DNA of 64,000 nucleotides from a virus. Of this stretch, positions 31,634 to 39,488 are shown one piece after another. Every line of letters begins with the position of its first letter. Position 1 is the stretch's first letter. A program made the position numbers and the translations under genes. The notes beneath the pieces were generated by a model. That model was given only the letters and a program-made list of their open reading frames with translations, made no database searches and was not told the DNA's origin. The stretch spans positions 1 to 64,000 of the IMG/VR virus record IMGVR_UViG_3300029258_003380; one strand, written 5' to 3'.

Positions 31634-32218
31634 TTGAGTAATTCTAGAGAAAATCCAGGCAATTCGGAACAAGAGATAAAGCCGTGCCCATACAGACTCT
31701 TTGATGAAGAGCATCTGACAATATGTGCTTCTAAGACAATGGAACACGGACTTGTTGAAACTCGGTTATATTGGGTTGAATGTTCCAGTTGTGGCGCGAG
31801 GGGCCCGCGCCGTATGGACCCGACAATAGCCATTGGATTCTGGAACTCCGTTGCTAAAAGTGGAGAATGCACTTTTAGGCCCGACATCGAGCGCAGAAAT
31901 GTTTTTGAAGTTGAAGTCACCGCAGATGAGGTTGAGAAAGGTGTGCTTGAGACAACGAATGGTCTTGGTTCGGCAGTAGGTACAGAGCCAGAGAGTGTAA
32001 AACACGCATTCAATGAGCAAGTCTATGAAAATGCGCTGTATATTGTCGATGTTAGCAAAGAAATGCTCGCACATATGATGGGACTCACTCCATGGTCTCT
32101 CTATCTCCGTGTGGTCGGCACGCTAGGATGGTCATCCGAAGAACTGAAATTGCTCTCTAAAATTCTTCAGGTTCCGTGGGAGCAGTTACTTATAACTCAT
32201 GAGCAATCTGAGAAATAG
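31634..32218 (+). CDS. Lar-like zinc-ribbon protein 1
   Basis: 194 residues from TTG 31634, preceded by GGGGAG at 7 bases. KPCPY...YWVECSSCGARGPRR ... AIGFWNS matches the zinc-ribbon pattern of Lar-type restriction-alleviation proteins. The C-terminal half is a helical domain (SKEMLAHMMGLTPWSLYLRV) resembling a small HTH. A 10-codon ATG ORF (31609) overlaps the start and may be a leader. Lar proteins lessen type I restriction; activity here is inferred. Confidence 0.72.
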   Translation: MSNSRENPGNSEQEIKPCPYRLFDEEHLTICASKTMEHGLVETRLYWVECSSCGARGPRRMDPTIAIGFWNSVAKSGECTFRPDIERRNVFEVEVTADEVEKGVLETTNGLGSAVGTEPESVKHAFNEQVYENALYIVDVSKEMLAHMMGLTPWSLYLRVVGTLGWSSEELKLLSKILQVPWEQLLITHEQSEK

Positions 32219-32226
32219 GAGTTGAA

Positions 32227-32466
32227 ATGGCACTAATTACATGCGGGCAGATTGCAAGGTCGGCAGAAAAATTCATCAATGAGCATAATGACGATTTACC
32301 GATAAGGATAGGAGTAACGGTAATTGACAATATTGTACCAGGTGAGGCTGGCCTGTTGCTGATGGAGAACCCCCCAACTGCTTTTCTGGCTACGATGTTA
32401 TACGGCGCTGGTGTTTCCCTTTTGCGGACTGCCAAACGGGTGGAACAGCGGGCAAGGAAGCAATGA
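32227..32466 (+). CDS. Small hypothetical protein
   Basis: 79 residues. It has a compact core (LPIRIGVTVIDNIVPGEAGL) and a helical end with a basic tail (LLRTAKRVEQRARKQ). No motif. It is closely spaced with its neighbours. Confidence 0.75.
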   Translation: MALITCGQIARSAEKFINEHNDDLPIRIGVTVIDNIVPGEAGLLLMENPPTAFLATMLYGAGVSLLRTAKRVEQRARKQ

Positions 32467-32476
32467 GAGGAATATC

Positions 32477-32659
32477 ATGGGAATCTTCGATTTCGTAGAG
32501 GATGTGATTGATTCGGCAGTGGAAACACCGGGTAAAGTGGTGGAGGTGGTTTCGGAGGCAGTGGCTCGAACACATGAGACTGCCGTCAAGACGGTGGCAG
32601 GAGTTGCCAAGGGAGTGGAGAAGGCTATTAGAAAGGCCGAAGAGGCACTGGGGGATTAG
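32477..32659 (+). CDS. Amphipathic helical peptide
   Basis: 60 residues; ATG 32477 follows GAGAGGAA. Almost all of it is one Val/Ala-rich amphipathic helix (VEDVIDSAVETPGKVVEVVS then EAVARTHETAVKTVAGVAKG). Such repeats can associate with membranes or lipid surfaces. No family known. Confidence 0.75.
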   Translation: MGIFDFVEDVIDSAVETPGKVVEVVSEAVARTHETAVKTVAGVAKGVEKAIRKAEEALGD

Positions 32660-32679
32660 ATGCTACGAGTAGGGAGGGG

Positions 32680-32988
32680 ATGATGGAGAAGAATCAGACG
32701 GCTGAGGCCATCATGAAGAGAATAGGTCAGCATGTCGACAATCTCGACAGTACTCGCGGTCCCCGTACTAAGATAAAGATTCTGGGTGATCCTTCGGTAG
32801 CGTCTGAACTTGTCGAGATTACGATGGTGCAGGCCGTACCTCGAAGATACGAGGCCAAGGGCCCCTATTTCCCAGGTGAACAGACAGGCGAGGGGGCCAC
32901 CGAAGAAGATGCCAAGAGTGATCTGATTCGGAAAGTGGCTCAATACGTATTAAATTCGGGCAACGGCAATCCAATCGCGGTGATCTAG
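32680..32988 (+). CDS. Hypothetical protein
   Basis: 102 residues; two tandem ATGs follow GGGAGGGG. The middle is beta-rich (KIKILGDPSVASELVEITMV) and the rest mixed. No domain seen. Confidence 0.75.
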   Translation: MMEKNQTAEAIMKRIGQHVDNLDSTRGPRTKIKILGDPSVASELVEITMVQAVPRRYEAKGPYFPGEQTGEGATEEDAKSDLIRKVAQYVLNSGNGNPIAVI

Positions 32989-33049
32989 CAGACCAAGGCG
33001 AACGAAAGTTGGTTCTATGGGGGCCGAATAAAGTGCGGGAGGGATCGAG

Positions 33050-33340
33050 ATGATAGAAGTGCCAGGACGTGACATGCGACCGAAACTGGGATTCTGGGCA
33101 CCAGGTCACTACCTGCGGGGATGTATTCTGTGTGATGGCAAGTTCATCGGAGATAAACGCGCACAAGTTTGTGCGGACTGTGCCTACGTCCCTGGCAACT
33201 CATCATTACTGGTGCGTGGTGCCATTATAGTGTCTGGGTTTGCTCAAGAGATGTACGCCAAGTATTTAATGCTGAAGGTTCGGCATATTGTGGAACAACG
33301 CAAGAAACGACAGGAGACTGGAGGAGGGGACAATGGGTAA
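33050..33340 (+). CDS. Small zinc-binding protein
   Basis: 96 residues. GCILCDGKFIG ... VCADCAY forms a Cys4 site (about residues 25-46). The C-terminal half is helical and basic (YLMLKVRHIVEQRKKRQET). RBS GGGAGGG. No family known. Confidence 0.76.
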   Translation: MIEVPGRDMRPKLGFWAPGHYLRGCILCDGKFIGDKRAQVCADCAYVPGNSSLLVRGAIIVSGFAQEMYAKYLMLKVRHIVEQRKKRQETGGGDNG

Positions 33341-34256
33341 GCGCACAAGTGAACAGTGGATAGAATGTTTTAAATCACATCCTTTGACTGCAACTCTAGC
33401 AAGGCACCAGATGATGGATCTGGCTAGAGCATTGGAGGGATCAGATCCGACTCTGGACACGGACGAAGAGGTCCAACTTTGTATGTGTCCGTTTTGTCTC
33501 AAATGGGGACCGGATGCGTTTTTTGTAGAAAACGACAAAGCCAAAGCACAAGTTGTGACTGACTATGAAGTTGGACATTGGGTTGTGTGTCGTCATTGTC
33601 TGACAAGGGGGCCTATTAAAAGGTCGCATGATGACGCAGTTAGGGCGTGGAATGATCGTGAGTTACCTGAACTAACCGGTGTTGAAGATGTAGCCACCGA
33701 GGAACTCTATTACATCAGCAGTGGTGATATAATATCTGAAAGAATCCTGTGGATAGTGAAAGGTAATCAGATTTGTAGTTCAGATCTGGCTGGTGCTTCG
33801 GTTTTTACCCTGGATGAAGCTATGGCATACTTGCAGGACGAGAACGGCTGGCGTTACTGGAAGATTTTTCCAAAGAAGTACGTAGACCAGCAATGTGGCA
33901 GGGTCGTGTTGAGTAGTAATTTTGACGATTCGATGGCGATAGAAGCAGAACATCGAGACGTAGTCAAAGGCGATGAGACAGAGGACGATATAGAAGAACC
34001 TTTGAGCAGGAAGTACAAACAACTGAAGCACGACTATCAGGCTCTACAAAACCAGGAAATGCTAAAGAGCAAGGATCTCAGAAGATATGGTGCGTTGGAT
34101 CTATCAGAGTTTGAGACACATTTAATGGAAACTGTTTCACAGTGCATTCCGGATGAAGGTGTCGAGCGACATCTGAAGAGGCAACTGGACTTGGTTCATA
34201 AACTACAATCAAAGTACAAAAGAGGTGGGGACGATGAAAGAACAAGAACTACGTGA
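33333..34256 (+). CDS. Lar-like zinc-ribbon protein 2 with long C-terminal part
   Basis: 307 residues; ATG 33333 follows GGAGGAGGGG. MCPFCLKWG ... WVVCRHCLTRGPIKRSHDDA then VRAWN is a Lar-type ribbon (about 63-110). The middle has a beta-rich module, and the end carries a coiled-coil-like stretch (LKHDYQALQNQEMLKSKDLR). It could be a restriction-alleviation protein fused to an extra domain. Confidence 0.72.
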   Translation: MGKRTSEQWIECFKSHPLTATLARHQMMDLARALEGSDPTLDTDEEVQLCMCPFCLKWGPDAFFVENDKAKAQVVTDYEVGHWVVCRHCLTRGPIKRSHDDAVRAWNDRELPELTGVEDVATEELYYISSGDIISERILWIVKGNQICSSDLAGASVFTLDEAMAYLQDENGWRYWKIFPKKYVDQQCGRVVLSSNFDDSMAIEAEHRDVVKGDETEDDIEEPLSRKYKQLKHDYQALQNQEMLKSKDLRRYGALDLSEFETHLMETVSQCIPDEGVERHLKRQLDLVHKLQSKYKRGGDDERTRTT

Positions 34257-34560
34257 AAGAGCAACGTGCGGAGTCTGTAGGAAAAGAATCGGTCATACAG
34301 GGCTGCCCATGTTCTGGACTTTAAAAATCGAGAGGCACGGGTTGAAGGCCGATGCGATGCGACGCCAGGACGGCTTGGCTGCGATACTTGGCAATAGCGT
34401 TCTAGCCAGTGTCATGGGTCCGCACGAGGAGATGACAACTCCACTCATGGATAAGCCGGTGACAGTGACGGTGTGCGAATCCTGTGCCGTGGAACGTGTG
34501 TGCATCGCTCAGATTGCCGAAGAGCATGGCAAGAATGATGACGAAGATGAGGAAATCTAA
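34234..34560 (+). CDS. Conserved phage zinc-binding protein
   Basis: 108 residues; ATG 34234 follows GGTGGGG and overlaps the previous gene. TCGVCRKRIGHTGLPMFW with IERHGLKADAMRRQDGLAAI, MGPHEEMTTPLMDKP and VCESCAVER match a well-spread phage family with a split CxxC...CxxC site. Its function is not known to me. Confidence 0.86.
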   Translation: MKEQELRERATCGVCRKRIGHTGLPMFWTLKIERHGLKADAMRRQDGLAAILGNSVLASVMGPHEEMTTPLMDKPVTVTVCESCAVERVCIAQIAEEHGKNDDEDEEI

Positions 34561-35068
34561 AAAAGAGCGATTGAACAATGGGATGTTTGTGTTTTCAATA
34601 ACACTTGCTCTGATTGTATCTACAACGGTGTCAGTGGCTGATATTATTTGCGCCCAGTATGACATGGTTCGAGACGTTGTGTTTGAGATTTTGATCATTG
34701 CTGTTTCTGTGATTTATGCAATGGTTCTGCTGTTTTATGTCGTTGCGCGAGCTTCTGAACCTGTGGCCGGCTGGATATTGGAACGCCTTGGTAAACATCG
34801 GGGGAATCGTAAACACAAAGAATCCGGACGTGTTGGGATGCCACCATATCATCATAATTGTCGATCACTGATTTTGCCACTAACCGACGTCGGAACACTT
34901 GGTTTTGTGCATTGCGAGGATTGCAGACATTCCGTTAAAACTCACGATGTGAGTGACGTCATTGGCATTTGCTGCAATGGTAAAAGCCCCGAATTCAGCA
35001 AACAAATACAACTGTTTCAGAAAGGGACCGGTTGTTCAGCAGGAGAAACGCGGGAATGGGAGATATGA
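34547..35068 (+). CDS. Membrane protein with Cys-rich soluble tail, type 2
   Basis: 173 residues if ATG 34547 is the start; ATGs at 34535 and 34583 are alternatives and none has a strong RBS. Two transmembrane helices (MFVFSITLALIVSTTVSVAD and EILIIAVSVIYAMVLLFYVV) precede a basic linker and a module FVHCEDCRHS ... GICCNG ... KGTGCSAG that parallels the end of the 23613 protein. It overlaps the previous gene's end. Function unknown. Confidence 0.72.
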   Translation: MRKSKKERLNNGMFVFSITLALIVSTTVSVADIICAQYDMVRDVVFEILIIAVSVIYAMVLLFYVVARASEPVAGWILERLGKHRGNRKHKESGRVGMPPYHHNCRSLILPLTDVGTLGFVHCEDCRHSVKTHDVSDVIGICCNGKSPEFSKQIQLFQKGTGCSAGETREWEI

Positions 35069-35071
35069 AGC

Positions 35072-35149
35072 ATGAGTAGATTTCCAAGACCGTGGTATCG
35101 AGGCGATTGTTGCGGCAAGTACGTCTGGTGCTGCACTTGTTGGCTGTAG
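35072..35149 (+). CDS. Cys-rich 25-residue micropeptide
   Basis: ATG 35072 follows GGGAG at 9 bases. The product MSRFPRPWYRGDCCGKYVWC then CTCWL has five cysteines, several aromatic residues and a basic N-terminus. Such a peptide could bind metal or a membrane surface. It sits between two solid genes in an otherwise unexplained gap. Being this short, it may be spurious. Confidence 0.45.
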   Translation: MSRFPRPWYRGDCCGKYVWCCTCWL

Positions 35150-35159
35150 GAGGGGAGTT

Positions 35160-35531
35160 ATGAGCAATGCGATCAATGAATCCGGAGCGATGTCGATGTT
35201 GCGTGAGATGGCCAGGATTCTCGCCAAAAAGATAGACACGGATGGGCTACTGATGGCTGAAGACTATGCTACGCGAGCAGTAGCTGTTATCCGGAGATTG
35301 GAGAAAGAGCGCGTTGACCTGACCGACAAGATCCTCAAGCAAGAGGCCATAATCGAAGAGATGGGCGGTGCTGTTACGACTGCCATGTTGCGCCAGGGGA
35401 TACTGGCTACGCACGAGGATTGTCCGAAGTGCGGTACGCGTGGGTTCGAAAATGGTGTGGCCTGTGAGGAATGTGGAGGAGTTGGACGAAGGAAGCTCGA
35501 TAAACAAGTTCGGCAGCGGAGTGAGCCATAA
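35160..35531 (+). CDS. Zinc-knuckle hypothetical protein
   Basis: 123 residues; RBS AGGGGAG. A helical N-terminus (MLREMARILAKKIDTDGLLM) and a coiled-coil stretch (RRLEKERVDLTDKILKQEAI) precede a DnaJ-like site CPKCGTRGFENGVACEECGG (about 91-110). A role in binding RNA or proteins is possible; no family recognised. Confidence 0.78.
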   Translation: MSNAINESGAMSMLREMARILAKKIDTDGLLMAEDYATRAVAVIRRLEKERVDLTDKILKQEAIIEEMGGAVTTAMLRQGILATHEDCPKCGTRGFENGVACEECGGVGRRKLDKQVRQRSEP

Positions 35532-35551
35532 AAGACGGATGGAGGTTCGTA

Positions 35552-36157
35552 ATGATCAAACAAACAACGACAGTACAAGAGGTAGTGGAACTACTTAACG
35601 ATCTAACAAAGCGCGACAGGGAAGGAATGGAGACGCTGGTAAACACTAGAGTCTCTGTAGAAGCGCCCATTGCCGACCATTCCACAGTCCAGGTCATGGT
35701 TCACAAAGCGGACGACGGGCGCACGTTGTATCTTATCGGCGCGTTGGGATTGCTCAACGGGCTCTTCGGGGTAGACGAGTCGACAGGGATGGGCGCTATT
35801 GCCGCTGTATTCGGAGTCCAGTGTCCAAAATGCGGATCCGATGACAACGATGGACGTGTCGTTGGTGATAACTGTAGCGACTGCGGCGAAGCATTGGTAT
35901 TGGGCAAGCTTCAGGGGTTCGCGCTTACGAATGTGGCGCCTTTGGTGTTCGACGATGACGATATCGAAGATATTTGGGCTATGGAGGACGACAACGGTGG
36001 GGACGACCTATACCTATTGACATGTCGTGACCGTGGTTTAATCGGCGGTGATACGATCAGTATTGTGAGCATTGGTGACTACGATGGCAATTATACAGTC
36101 GTGAATGTCTCTCCGGCGACTGATGGGTTCGTTCGGATCACACTGAGGCTGTTGTAG
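35552..36157 (+). CDS. Conserved phage hypothetical protein with zinc ribbon
   Basis: 201 residues. The first 75 residues (ELLNDLTKRDREGMETLVNT then RVSVEAPIADHSTVQV ... GALGLLNGLFGV) match a phage family that normally stands alone. A Cys4 ribbon (CPKCGSDDND ... CSDCGEA, about 90-113) and an acidic beta-rich C-terminus follow, so this looks like an enlarged version. Function unknown. Confidence 0.82.
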   Translation: MIKQTTTVQEVVELLNDLTKRDREGMETLVNTRVSVEAPIADHSTVQVMVHKADDGRTLYLIGALGLLNGLFGVDESTGMGAIAAVFGVQCPKCGSDDNDGRVVGDNCSDCGEALVLGKLQGFALTNVAPLVFDDDDIEDIWAMEDDNGGDDLYLLTCRDRGLIGGDTISIVSIGDYDGNYTVVNVSPATDGFVRITLRLL

Positions 36158-36183
36158 TATAAAAATGGAGAGGGGTGGTGAAG

Positions 36184-36588
36184 ATGTCGACCAAATTAAC
36201 AAAGCGACAAAAACAAGTTCGTACAGCAATCGTACTCGGGCTAGGAAAGTGGAATGATTTAAAAAGCAGTAAATTAGATTTGTCGAATGGTACTATCTGG
36301 TGTGGTCTTTGCGACATATTTATGTTCGGAACTAGAATGTGCACCAATTGTCCTTTGGATCTCGCGGGCAAACACTGTTTGGCGGAGAATGGTTATTACG
36401 ACAAATTCGCAACGAATGAAGATGATGGGTGGGGATTGTATTACGATCACGAAAACGATAGCGATAAGCGTCTTGAAAATCTCGACGGCGAGTTGAAAGT
36501 CGAAACCGCTGCCCTAATCGACGGCATGATTTCGGATCTGGAATTGGCGTTGAAGTGGTTCGATGATGGGGGCTATCGTGAATACTGA
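36184..36588 (+). CDS. Duplicated Cys-rich protein, copy 2
   Basis: 134 residues; ATG 36184 follows GGAGAGGGG. It is a paralogue of 24579-25004: RQKQVRTAIVLGLGKWNDLK versus RQKNIRSAIVFGIGKWKALR at the start, CTNCPLDLAGKHCL in the middle and a nearly identical C-terminus. The two copies are 11.6 kb apart. The N-terminal coiled or HTH-like start and the Cys clusters suggest a small regulatory protein. Confidence 0.82.
   Translation: MSTKLTKRQKQVRTAIVLGLGKWNDLKSSKLDLSNGTIWCGLCDIFMFGTRMCTNCPLDLAGKHCLAENGYYDKFATNEDDGWGLYYDHENDSDKRLENLDGELKVETAALIDGMISDLELALKWFDDGGYREY
36472..36587 (+). repeat. Copy 2 of a 116-base near-identical repeat
   Basis: Matches 24888-25003 with about 12 differences clustered toward the 3' end. 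The neighbouring parts of the two genes are less similar. It could serve as a site for recombination between the paralogues. Confidence 0.85.
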
Positions 36589-36748
36589 GAACAAAGAAGA
36601 GGCTCACAAGCATGATGACTGCTGTTGGGGGTTTGAACGGAAGTCCGGGGAGGGTGGATACGATCGTTGTGCTATTTGCATTCATGCCGACATCCAATGG
36701 GAGGGCATCTATTGCTTACGAGGCGCAGTGAAAAAGGGTGATAAATGA
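36578..36748 (+). CDS. Small Cys-containing protein
   Basis: 56 residues from GTG 36578 (ATG 36563 is possible); it overlaps the previous gene. CCWGFERKSG ... YDRCAICIHAD ... IYCLRG gives a CxxC-type site resembling the Cys modules of the 23613 and 34547 proteins. ATGA overlap with the next gene. Confidence 0.68.
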   Translation: MNTENKEEAHKHDDCCWGFERKSGEGGYDRCAICIHADIQWEGIYCLRGAVKKGDK

Positions 36749-37125
36749 GATTTATCAAAGGGCAATTCGACACGATCAACACTACTGAGCAAATATTCGA
36801 GAAACTGATGGCGCAGATAAAGCCCCCTAAGCTAGTAGGCAACGTCATGGGAATGGATTTATACGAATCTGAGCACATGCGGGAAGGCGTTGTTGCAATT
36901 ATTAATAAGTCCGGGGGTGTTGTGGGCGTTATTGACGCAAGGGGGGAAGATAAAAACGAAGAAGATGGTGTAGTTCCGATGAAACCTCATCCGAGCGAGT
37001 GTCCCAGTTGTAGTTGTGAGGTGGTGTATTACGGGCGATTCGGTAACGAGTATTACTGCGATGATTGCGGTTGGAGCATGGATGCGACTACCGGCGAGAT
37101 AACCTATGAAGGCGAACCCGACTGA
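36745..37125 (+). CDS. Zinc-ribbon hypothetical protein
   Basis: 126 residues. An N-terminal region with a beta core (GVVAIINKSGGVVGVIDARG) is followed by a classical ribbon CPSCSCEVVYYGRFGNEYYC then DDCGW (about 90-112). The start overlaps the previous stop. No family known. Confidence 0.78.
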   Translation: MRFIKGQFDTINTTEQIFEKLMAQIKPPKLVGNVMGMDLYESEHMREGVVAIINKSGGVVGVIDARGEDKNEEDGVVPMKPHPSECPSCSCEVVYYGRFGNEYYCDDCGWSMDATTGEITYEGEPD

Positions 37126-37142
37126 GTTAAGGATCAATAAAG

Positions 37143-37526
37143 ATGGCAACTAGAAAAGAAGCATTGATGAATTTGATAAGCGAAATAGATGATGACGCAA
37201 ATACAATCCTGATAGAGCACAGTCAAACCGAATGCAAATGGAAGATGGCTTATTCATACGACTATAAAGTTGCTAAGGAATTGTCTGGTGGTAGTGCTAT
37301 TCATGGATGGAGATTTCACCATTCCTACGACCCGCCAAGGAAACCTGTACCAAGAGGCGGGTGGGCATTAGCATGGGATGATGACGAGTCAAAAGCTGAT
37401 GCCTTAATATCAACTGGAAAGGTTGAATCTGGGCAGTTGCGCTGTTGTTTAGACCCACCAGGTGGACCGGTGGAATCAACAAAATTGTACTCAAACTGGA
37501 AACATTTGGTGGTGAAGGATGACTAA
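37143..37526 (+). CDS. Hypothetical protein
   Basis: 127 residues, mostly polar with Trp and Pro blocks (HHSYDPPRKPVPRGGWALAW). No motif. The end overlaps the start of the next gene by 8 bases. Confidence 0.74.
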   Translation: MATRKEALMNLISEIDDDANTILIEHSQTECKWKMAYSYDYKVAKELSGGSAIHGWRFHHSYDPPRKPVPRGGWALAWDDDESKADALISTGKVESGQLRCCLDPPGGPVESTKLYSNWKHLVVKDD

Positions 37527-37938
37527 GAAAAAGTATGCAGTCACTGTACATATAAATCAGGCCGATGGATACCAGGTTTACGGCATCGAAGCAGAGAGTG
37601 AGGAGGAAGCCAGAAATAATTGGTACAACGGAGACATCATATTTGAAGAGTACGAAACTGGATGGGACAAAGGCTATGGATCAGAGCCAGAACCGGAGGT
37701 TGAGGAGGTTTCTGAATTTGATTATGGATGCGACCAGAGAGCCACGCATGATCTGAAAACAGCCAATGAGAAGATAAAGATTCTCGAAAAACGAATTGAT
37801 GATCTAATAAAAGAATCCGGCATTGTAGAAATGAGAGCCCAGTCACTGATGGTGGCCAATTTATACAATATACCGGAGCGGTTGGGAGCCTTGGAACAAG
37901 CAATTGTGCATCAGAGGCGAGTCCTAAGGGGGGATTAA
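37519..37938 (+). CDS. Coiled-coil hypothetical protein
   Basis: 139 residues. A small beta module (KYAVTVHINQADGYQVYGIE) of the type found in phage proteins with an EAESEEEA motif is followed by an acidic stretch and a heptad helix (LKTANEKIKILEKRIDDLIK). Function unknown. Confidence 0.78.
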   Translation: MTKKKYAVTVHINQADGYQVYGIEAESEEEARNNWYNGDIIFEEYETGWDKGYGSEPEPEVEEVSEFDYGCDQRATHDLKTANEKIKILEKRIDDLIKESGIVEMRAQSLMVANLYNIPERLGALEQAIVHQRRVLRGD

Positions 37939-38475
37939 ATGTCAAAAGAATATTTCAACGAAACAGAAGATCATTACGCTATAGACATTGAGGTCGAGTG
38001 CTCTAATTGCAAGGGCACCGGCCTTTATGTTGGGATGAGCGAGCGTGACGGTGCGGCGGTAGTCTGCCATACCTGTGCTGGTTCTGGTAAAGTCACGTTT
38101 AAACGCGAGTTCCCAAAGTTCGTAGGGCGTAAGCGTCGGGACAATGTGAAGCGTGTCTACAAGTCAGGAGCAGGTTACACGATTTCCGCCAGCGATGTTA
38201 CAACGAAAGATGGTAAGCTCATACGTTTTTCACAAGCTGGATCCGACTACGACAAGTGGTTGTGGGGGGCCGTTCCAAAGCCCATTGAAGATCTCCACTG
38301 TCCTTATATGCATACAAATCAGAATATGCAGTTGTCCGACCATGAGGCGCACGCCGTCTACGAGGAGTATTGTATGGCGCAAGGCTTATGGGGTTGCCTT
38401 GTTTCTGATTGTAAGCGTTTTGAGAATAAAGCCGAGTGTTGGCGTCGTTACCACGAGTTGTTGGAGGCTAAGTAA
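37939..38475 (+). CDS. DnaJ-type zinc finger phage protein
   Basis: 178 residues. CSNCKGTGLYVG and CHTCAGSGKV (about 21-60) are CxxCxGxG repeats as in DnaJ. The C-terminal part (WLWGAVPKPIEDLHCPYMHT ... GCLVSDCKRFENKAECWRRY) carries four more cysteines in a pattern I know from other phages. It may act as a chaperone-like or RNA-binding adaptor. It abuts the previous stop and overlaps the next start. Confidence 0.82.
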   Translation: MSKEYFNETEDHYAIDIEVECSNCKGTGLYVGMSERDGAAVVCHTCAGSGKVTFKREFPKFVGRKRRDNVKRVYKSGAGYTISASDVTTKDGKLIRFSQAGSDYDKWLWGAVPKPIEDLHCPYMHTNQNMQLSDHEAHAVYEEYCMAQGLWGCLVSDCKRFENKAECWRRYHELLEAK

Positions 38476-38657
38476 TGCCACGAAAACCAACTAGACTCTC
38501 GCTGATCAAGAAGGCGCTCAAGAAGTTGCAACAACACATGTACGCATGCAGGCTGACAAGTGGTACGCGTGCATGTAAGAAATGTTCAGCTGCAGATGTC
38601 TGCTCGCAGTACTCGGTAGAGACAACACTCAAAGAAGCGATCAAATTGGATGATTGA
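38475..38657 (+). CDS. Small basic Cys-containing peptide
   Basis: 60 residues, TAATG overlap. A basic helix (SLIKKALKKLQQHMYACRL) is followed by ACKKCSAADVC. It may bind nucleic acid or zinc. Not recognised. Confidence 0.72.
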   Translation: MPRKPTRLSLIKKALKKLQQHMYACRLTSGTRACKKCSAADVCSQYSVETTLKEAIKLDD

Positions 38658-38940
38658 AATCAAGAATGCAGAAAGAGAAGAGTTGGCAAAGTGTTTTTGC
38701 GGCTGCAACGATAAGCGTTTGAGGGTTCGTTGTATAGTCTTTAGGAAAAGGCATTCAATGATGTTTGCGTCAAGAGTTGCCCATTACCAGGTGCGCTGTT
38801 CTGCTTGCGGTAGAGAGGATCCGTGGTGTGAAGATATCGATGAAGCGATATGTACTTGGAATGAGATACACAAAAAGAAACTATTGCGATGCAAGGCTTT
38901 TGTGGTAAGAATAATAAAAAGAGTTTTCAGATTGATCTAA
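38650..38940 (+). CDS. Lar-like zinc-ribbon protein 3
   Basis: 96 residues. CFCGCND and QVRCSACGREDPWCEDIDEA then ICTWNEIH match the Lar-type ribbon ending in a WN motif. The C-terminus is strongly basic (CKAFVVRIIKRVFRLI) and could be membrane-associated. It overlaps the previous gene by 8 bases. Confidence 0.7.
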   Translation: MIEIKNAEREELAKCFCGCNDKRLRVRCIVFRKRHSMMFASRVAHYQVRCSACGREDPWCEDIDEAICTWNEIHKKKLLRCKAFVVRIIKRVFRLI

Positions 38941-38958
38941 AGGGAGGGGGCCATCAGC

Positions 38959-39249
38959 ATGGGAGCGTTAATTGATCCAAACAAAGACAACAAGAATGAC
39001 CAGAGAACAGCCTATGTATTCGATAAGACAAAGGAACATTATGTGAAGGTCGATTTCATGGATATAAAGAGAGGCGATATTTTTGTTTTAATCGAGCCTG
39101 ATGGTACGCCTGTGGCAAACTTAGTCAGAGGGAGCGTGGCATCAATAGCAGTGGATAATGTCTTTGTACAAGACGGAGTAGAAGGTGTTCGGGCTATACC
39201 GTACAGAGAACCAAGCGAGATTGACGTTGCTAAGGAAGCGAAGATTTAG
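38959..39249 (+). CDS. Hypothetical protein
   Basis: 96 residues; RBS GGGAGGGGG. A beta-rich core (DIKRGDIFVLIEPDGTPVAN) resembles a small barrel. No family known. Confidence 0.75.
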   Translation: MGALIDPNKDNKNDQRTAYVFDKTKEHYVKVDFMDIKRGDIFVLIEPDGTPVANLVRGSVASIAVDNVFVQDGVEGVRAIPYREPSEIDVAKEAKI

Positions 39250-39281
39250 GCGAATAAAGATCAGAAAGTAGGTATAAAATA

Positions 39282-39488
39282 TTGGGAGAACGCACCGATA
39301 ATTGGAATGAACGAAAAGTGAAGTCCGAGTCTTGGATTTGTCCAGACTGTGGATCGGCGCTCAAAGAGATCCCTGCAAAGGATATGCATCCTGTGTACAG
39401 TGATGACGCAAAGGCACGAGGCTGTACTAATCAGGAATGCAACTTCAAGTGTTTCATTTCGCAGGAGGTAACAGATGCCCAAACTTAA
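39282..39488 (+). CDS. Small zinc-ribbon protein
   Basis: 68 residues from a probable TTG start at 39282, with only a weak RBS; GTG 39318 is an alternative. CPDCGSALKEIPAK ... CTNQECNFKC forms a Cys4-5 site. It overlaps the ParB-like gene that follows. Confidence 0.62.
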   Translation: MGERTDNWNERKVKSESWICPDCGSALKEIPAKDMHPVYSDDAKARGCTNQECNFKCFISQEVTDAQT

